Shown here: piece by piece, positions 61,113 through 64,000 of the stretch | Position numbering within the stretch: the stretch's first letter is position 1 | Layout: the number at the start of each line of letters is the position of its first letter | Assembly (NCBI GenBank): GCA_015228815.1 | Contig: JADGCV010000005.1 | Location: forward strand, 81,653-145,652 | Reading direction: 5' to 3' | From: Magnetococcales bacterium | GTDB lineage: Bacteria; Pseudomonadota; Magnetococcia; Magnetococcales; UBA8363 | DNA length: 64,000 nucleotides | Made by a program: the position numbers and the translations under genes | Notes under the pieces: model-generated | Seen by the model: only the letters and a program-made list of their open reading frames with translations | The model's database searches: none | What the model was told of the DNA's origin: nothing

Positions 61113-62726
61113 ATGGAGCGTTTGTGGTGGTTGCGTTTGTGGGGCGCATTCCTGATCGCGGTCGTGGGGTTTCAGTGGCCTCTCCAGGCCCAGGATTTGA
61201 TGGCTGCCCACGTCGGTTCCACCACCAGTCATGACAAGTTGCCAGCCCTCGATGGACCCTTCGACTCGGGTCGGGAGGTGACTCGGGCCTGCCTGGGATG
61301 CCATACCGAGGCGGCATCGGCCATTCGCGGGACCGTCCACTGGACCTGGGAATACAGCCATGCCACTCTGGGGAAAACCTTCGGCAAAAAGAATGTATTC
61401 AATACATTCTGCGGTTCCGTGGTCAGCAACATGCGCGAATGCACTTCCTGCCACATCGGTTATGGTTGGCAGGATCCCGGGGTCACCGAGGTTTCGGATG
61501 ATCAGGTCGATTGCCTGGTCTGTCACGAGAAGACGGGGAAATATAAAAAATATAACTATGGTTCTGCGGTCTTGAAATTTCGTGACAAGGTGCTGAACAA
61601 ACCCGACTTTGTCGCGATGGCCAGAAGTGTCGGGCGACCCGGGCGGGCCAATTGCGGTTTTTGTCATTTCCACGGCGGATCGGGTGATGGGGCCAAGCAT
61701 GGGGATCTGGATTCGTCCCTGATCCGTCCCGATCGGTTCCTGGATGTCCACATGCAGGAAGACGGATTGAATTTTACATGCGTCACCTGTCATAACGCCC
61801 CCAACCATCAAATCACCGGTTCACGTTATACGATGAAGGCCCAGGATCCACTGGGGATCGACCGTCCCGGTCGGACCGACGGTTCGAGGAGTTCATGCGC
61901 CTCCTGTCATGGTAACGCCCCTCATCGCTTTCGGAGCAAATTGAATGATCATGTCGATCGGGTCGCTTGTCAGACCTGCCATATTCCAGCCATGGCCCGG
62001 GGCGGTGTCGCGACCATGGTCCATTGGGATTGGCGTTGGGCCGGGCAGAACAAGGGAAATACCGACATTCCCGAGGTTCTTCGGACGGCGGGACATCTTC
62101 CCGAGAAGATCAGCATCCGTCACAGCCGGACCCATGGGACCTCGTTGTGGGGGGAAAACCTGACGCCGCGTTATGCATGGTTCAATGGCAGGGTCGATTA
62201 TCTGTTGCGCAACGAGCCTCTGGACCCTGAGGGACCGATTCAGGTCAATCGCATCTTTGGCAGTGCCGCCGATTCTTCGTCGCGGATTTGGCCGTTCAAG
62301 AACATGTGGGCCATGCTCCCCGTCGATTCGACCCATCAGACGTTGGCGGTCAACCACACGGTCAAGAGCGATGCCGACGACAAGGAAGCCTTCGAACATT
62401 CCGCCGATTGGCAGCGTTCCGTGGCGGCGGGCATGGCGGCGGCGGGTCTTCCATTCAGTGGTGCGGTTGGTTTTCGTCCCGGAGTGATGTATTTTCCGTT
62501 GACCCATATGATCGCCCCGCGGGAGCAATCCCTCAAATGCCGCGAATGTCACATGGATGGCGGTCGCATGGATGGTGTCGAGGGGATCTACATGCCGGGG
62601 CGCAACAACAATCCCTTGTTGCAGCAGTTTGGCAGGGGTTGTGTCCTTCTGACTCTGATCGGCATGACGATACATGCCTCCTTGCGTATCGTGATGCGGC
62701 CAAAAAGACGGTTGCGAACCTCATGA
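61113..62726 (+). CDS. octahaem c-type cytochrome, tetrathionate-reductase (OTR) family
   Basis: A 537-residue periplasmic protein with eight CxxCH motifs at C60, C110, C134, C181, C223, C262, C286 and C476. A signal/anchor lies at about 7-27 and a C-terminal TM at about 505-525. CGFCHFHGGSGDGAKHGDLDSS is a hallmark of the OTR family, which reduces tetrathionate, nitrite or hydroxylamine in vitro. ATG 61113 fits the signal peptide; the ribosome binding site is weak. Its stop overlaps the next start (ATGA), so both proteins are likely one complex. Confidence 0.9.
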   Translation: MERLWWLRLWGAFLIAVVGFQWPLQAQDLMAAHVGSTTSHDKLPALDGPFDSGREVTRACLGCHTEAASAIRGTVHWTWEYSHATLGKTFGKKNVFNTFCGSVVSNMRECTSCHIGYGWQDPGVTEVSDDQVDCLVCHEKTGKYKKYNYGSAVLKFRDKVLNKPDFVAMARSVGRPGRANCGFCHFHGGSGDGAKHGDLDSSLIRPDRFLDVHMQEDGLNFTCVTCHNAPNHQITGSRYTMKAQDPLGIDRPGRTDGSRSSCASCHGNAPHRFRSKLNDHVDRVACQTCHIPAMARGGVATMVHWDWRWAGQNKGNTDIPEVLRTAGHLPEKISIRHSRTHGTSLWGENLTPRYAWFNGRVDYLLRNEPLDPEGPIQVNRIFGSAADSSSRIWPFKNMWAMLPVDSTHQTLAVNHTVKSDADDKEAFEHSADWQRSVAAGMAAAGLPFSGAVGFRPGVMYFPLTHMIAPREQSLKCRECHMDGGRMDGVEGIYMPGRNNNPLLQQFGRGCVLLTLIGMTIHASLRIVMRPKRRLRTS

Positions 62727-63766
62727 CGCACCATCCCGAACTGTTCTTTACCCGATACGAACGCTTTTGGCATTGGACCCAGGCGGCGTTGATTCTGGCC
62801 CTGATGATCACCGGATTTCATGTCACCGGTTTTTTCCATTGGCTCGACTATGAACTGTCGGCCAGCTGGCATCGGACCTTCGCCACCTATCTGGTGGCCT
62901 TGTGGGCCTTCACCATCTTCTGGCATTTGATTACCGGTGAATGGCGGCAATATATTCCCTCCACCGAGAAGATGCTCGAAGTCTTCCATTATTATTCCAG
63001 GGGGATGTTCGATCCCTATCTTTCCCATCCGTTCAAGAAGACCCGGCGCAGAAAACACAACCCGTTGCAGCGTATCGCCTATCTGATCCTGACCATCGTC
63101 ATCTATCCGACCTTGCTGGTGACGGGGTTCATGTTCGCCGAATACAACAATTGGCACCTGGTGGGCATTCCCTGGACCTGGCTGGAAAATGTGGCGGGGG
63201 TTCATGTCGCCATGGCCTATGCCATGGTGTGTTTTTTTCTCCTTCATGTCTATATGGCATTCACGGGGCGTCCTGCCACGGCGGCCATCAAGGCGATGAT
63301 CACGGGATTCGTCGAGGTCGAGGATGTGGAGCTGGACCCCCATCGCGACTATCGGTTGTTGTTGATCGAGGACGATCCTGTCATTGCCTTGATGATCCAG
63401 GGATGGCTTGATGGCAAGGAGGTTCGCGAAGGTGAGTCGATTTTGCCGATCAATTTTTCCATCGACCATGTGGAAAACCTGGTGGATGCCGCCAGAATGT
63501 TGAAACAGGGTGGTTTTGATCTGATTCTTCTGGATCTTTCCCTTCCCGATTGTGATGGGATTGAAACCTTTCGTGCCGTGCGGAAAAATGCGGTGGATCT
63601 TCCCATTCTGGTGATCAATGAATTGGAGAACGAGGAATTGCAATCACGGGTGGTTCACGAGGGGGCCCAGGATTTTCTCATCAAGAAAAATCTGAGCCGC
63701 CGAATACTTTTGCGGGCGTTTCGTTTTGCCCTTGAGCGGCATCAATGGTTGATGCAGGGACGATGA
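62723..63766 (+). CDS. membrane cytochrome b fused to a response-regulator receiver domain
   Basis: A 347-residue fusion. Residues 1-195 are a Ni-Fe-hydrogenase/thiosulfate-reductase-type cytochrome b with four TM helices and His candidates H17, H50, H68, H161 and H175. Residues about 209-345 are a receiver domain with E216, D217 and D218 (LIEDDP), phospho-acceptor D271 (LLDLSLPD) and K321 (LIKK). The switch Thr/Ser is N299 (VINE). The cytochrome would pass quinol electrons to the octahaem protein. The receiver suggests phosphorylation-dependent control, but no kinase is adjacent. Confidence 0.85.
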   Translation: MTHHPELFFTRYERFWHWTQAALILALMITGFHVTGFFHWLDYELSASWHRTFATYLVALWAFTIFWHLITGEWRQYIPSTEKMLEVFHYYSRGMFDPYLSHPFKKTRRRKHNPLQRIAYLILTIVIYPTLLVTGFMFAEYNNWHLVGIPWTWLENVAGVHVAMAYAMVCFFLLHVYMAFTGRPATAAIKAMITGFVEVEDVELDPHRDYRLLLIEDDPVIALMIQGWLDGKEVREGESILPINFSIDHVENLVDAARMLKQGGFDLILLDLSLPDCDGIETFRAVRKNAVDLPILVINELENEELQSRVVHEGAQDFLIKKNLSRRILLRAFRFALERHQWLMQGR

Positions 63767-63789
63767 CGTGGTACCCCTTGGGTTCAATT

Positions 63790-63836
63790 ATTGAAAGAAA
63801 AAAGGTAACTGCCCAGGTACCCCCAGGTCCCAGGAT
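63790..63836 (+). repeat. dispersed intergenic repeat, copy E1 (degenerate)
   Basis: ATTGAAAGAAAAAAGG start is perfect. The following core, with CCCAGGTACCCCCAGG, is degenerate and lacks the TTTTGAC tail. Confidence 0.75.
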
Positions 63837-63837
63837 T

Positions 63838-63895
63838 ATTGAAAGAAAAAAGGGGTCTGGGGGATTGCCCCCAGGGTTTTGACTTTGACTTTGTT
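63838..63895 (+). repeat. dispersed intergenic repeat, copy E2
   Basis: ATTGAAAGAAAAAAGGGG, hairpin CTGGGGG-ATTG-CCCCCAG (63857-63874), then GGTTTTGACTTTGACTTTG. It is close to copy D near 48.5 kb and adjoins E1 in tandem. Confidence 0.85.
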
Positions 63896-63919
63896 TTTCC
63901 ACGCGCCCTTTCACCCGAA

Positions 63920-63950
63920 GCGAATTTCCGCAGTTTTTGCGGAAATTCGC
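63920..63950. other. perfect 13-bp hairpin at the right edge
   Basis: GCGAATTTCCGCA, loop GTTTT and TGCGGAAATTCGC are an exact inverted repeat. It follows the repeat copies and may be a terminator, an attachment or regulatory structure, or another repeat class. Confidence 0.8.
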
Positions 63951-63971
63951 GCAGGCGCGCGCCTTGGTCTG

Positions 63972-64000
63972 CCTTTCTTCGCGTTTTTTGCGAAGAAAGG
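63972..64000. other. second perfect hairpin at the right edge
   Basis: CCTTTCTTCGC, loop GTTTTTT and GCGAAGAAAGG form an 11-bp stem with a T-rich loop like that of the hairpin at 63920. The window ends with the stem, so it may extend further. Confidence 0.75.

Noticed and set aside
60021..61811. Long minus-strand open frame across the ankyrin and cytochrome genes
   Set aside because: Mirror of the repetitive ankyrin coding sequence; both plus-strand genes are clear.
63681..63914. Minus-strand open frame over the repeat copies
   Set aside because: It consists largely of repeat sequence read backwards and overlaps the receiver-domain gene.

Overview
The window looks like a chromosomal contig of a moderately high-GC proteobacterium. 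Gene content and order, not an RNA gene, point this way: a lpoA/rsmI-yraN-dolP-type locus, a YdbH/YdbL pair, DksA, XerD, CysS, an alphaproteobacterial-looking PstS and an exosortase-A-type exopolysaccharide gene set. Magnetococcales or a neighbouring deep proteobacterial lineage would fit the mixture, but that placement is inference. No rRNA, tRNA, CRISPR array or complete insertion sequence was recognised.

Layout. 1-5.8 kb: the tail of an outer-membrane-type protein, a small ORF with a 14-base homopolymer, a coiled-coil PD-(D/E)XK-like protein and a large haem-motif hybrid sensor kinase. 5-15 kb: an unknown protein, a DegT-like protein that lacks the expected PLP lysine, an alpha/beta hydrolase, glycosyltransferase, methyltransferase, multi-pass membrane protein, XerD, pteridine-reductase-like SDR and ArsC. 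15-18.7 kb: a small basic protein, PstS and an ABC-F ATPase. 18.7-25.3 kb: YdbH-like and YdbL-like envelope genes separated by a restriction-modification pair and a GNAT-like gene. The R-M pair lies between two 61-bp direct repeats that correspond to the last 61 bases of the YdbH-like gene, and each repeat holds a perfect 9-bp-stem hairpin. 25.3-36.4 kb: exopolysaccharide genes (sugar transferase, chain-length protein, tyrosine autokinase, WecB, deacetylases, FemAB-like, GT4) with an Rpn nuclease gene among them. 36.4-44 kb: a BrnTA toxin-antitoxin pair, LpoA/RsmI/YraN/DolP, GlcD-like, DksA and a GT2. 44-57.6 kb: asparagine synthase, methyltransferase, two radical SAM proteins, a membrane protein and a glycogen cluster (GH57, GlgA, GlgB). 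57.6-64 kb: a small Cys/His protein, CysS, ankyrin protein, octahaem cytochrome and a cytochrome-b protein fused to a response-regulator receiver domain.

How the genes fit together. The 26-36 kb and 43-46 kb genes could make, export and decorate a surface polysaccharide; the exosortase itself is not in the window. GlgA, GlgB and GH57 form a glycogen synthesis and remodelling set. The octahaem cytochrome and the cytochrome b-REC protein overlap by four bases and are probably one redox module. A short intergenic repeat (TTGAAAGAAAAAAGG, then a GC-rich inverted repeat, often then TTTTGAC) recurs at about six places from 26 kb to the right edge. The right edge also holds two long perfect hairpins.
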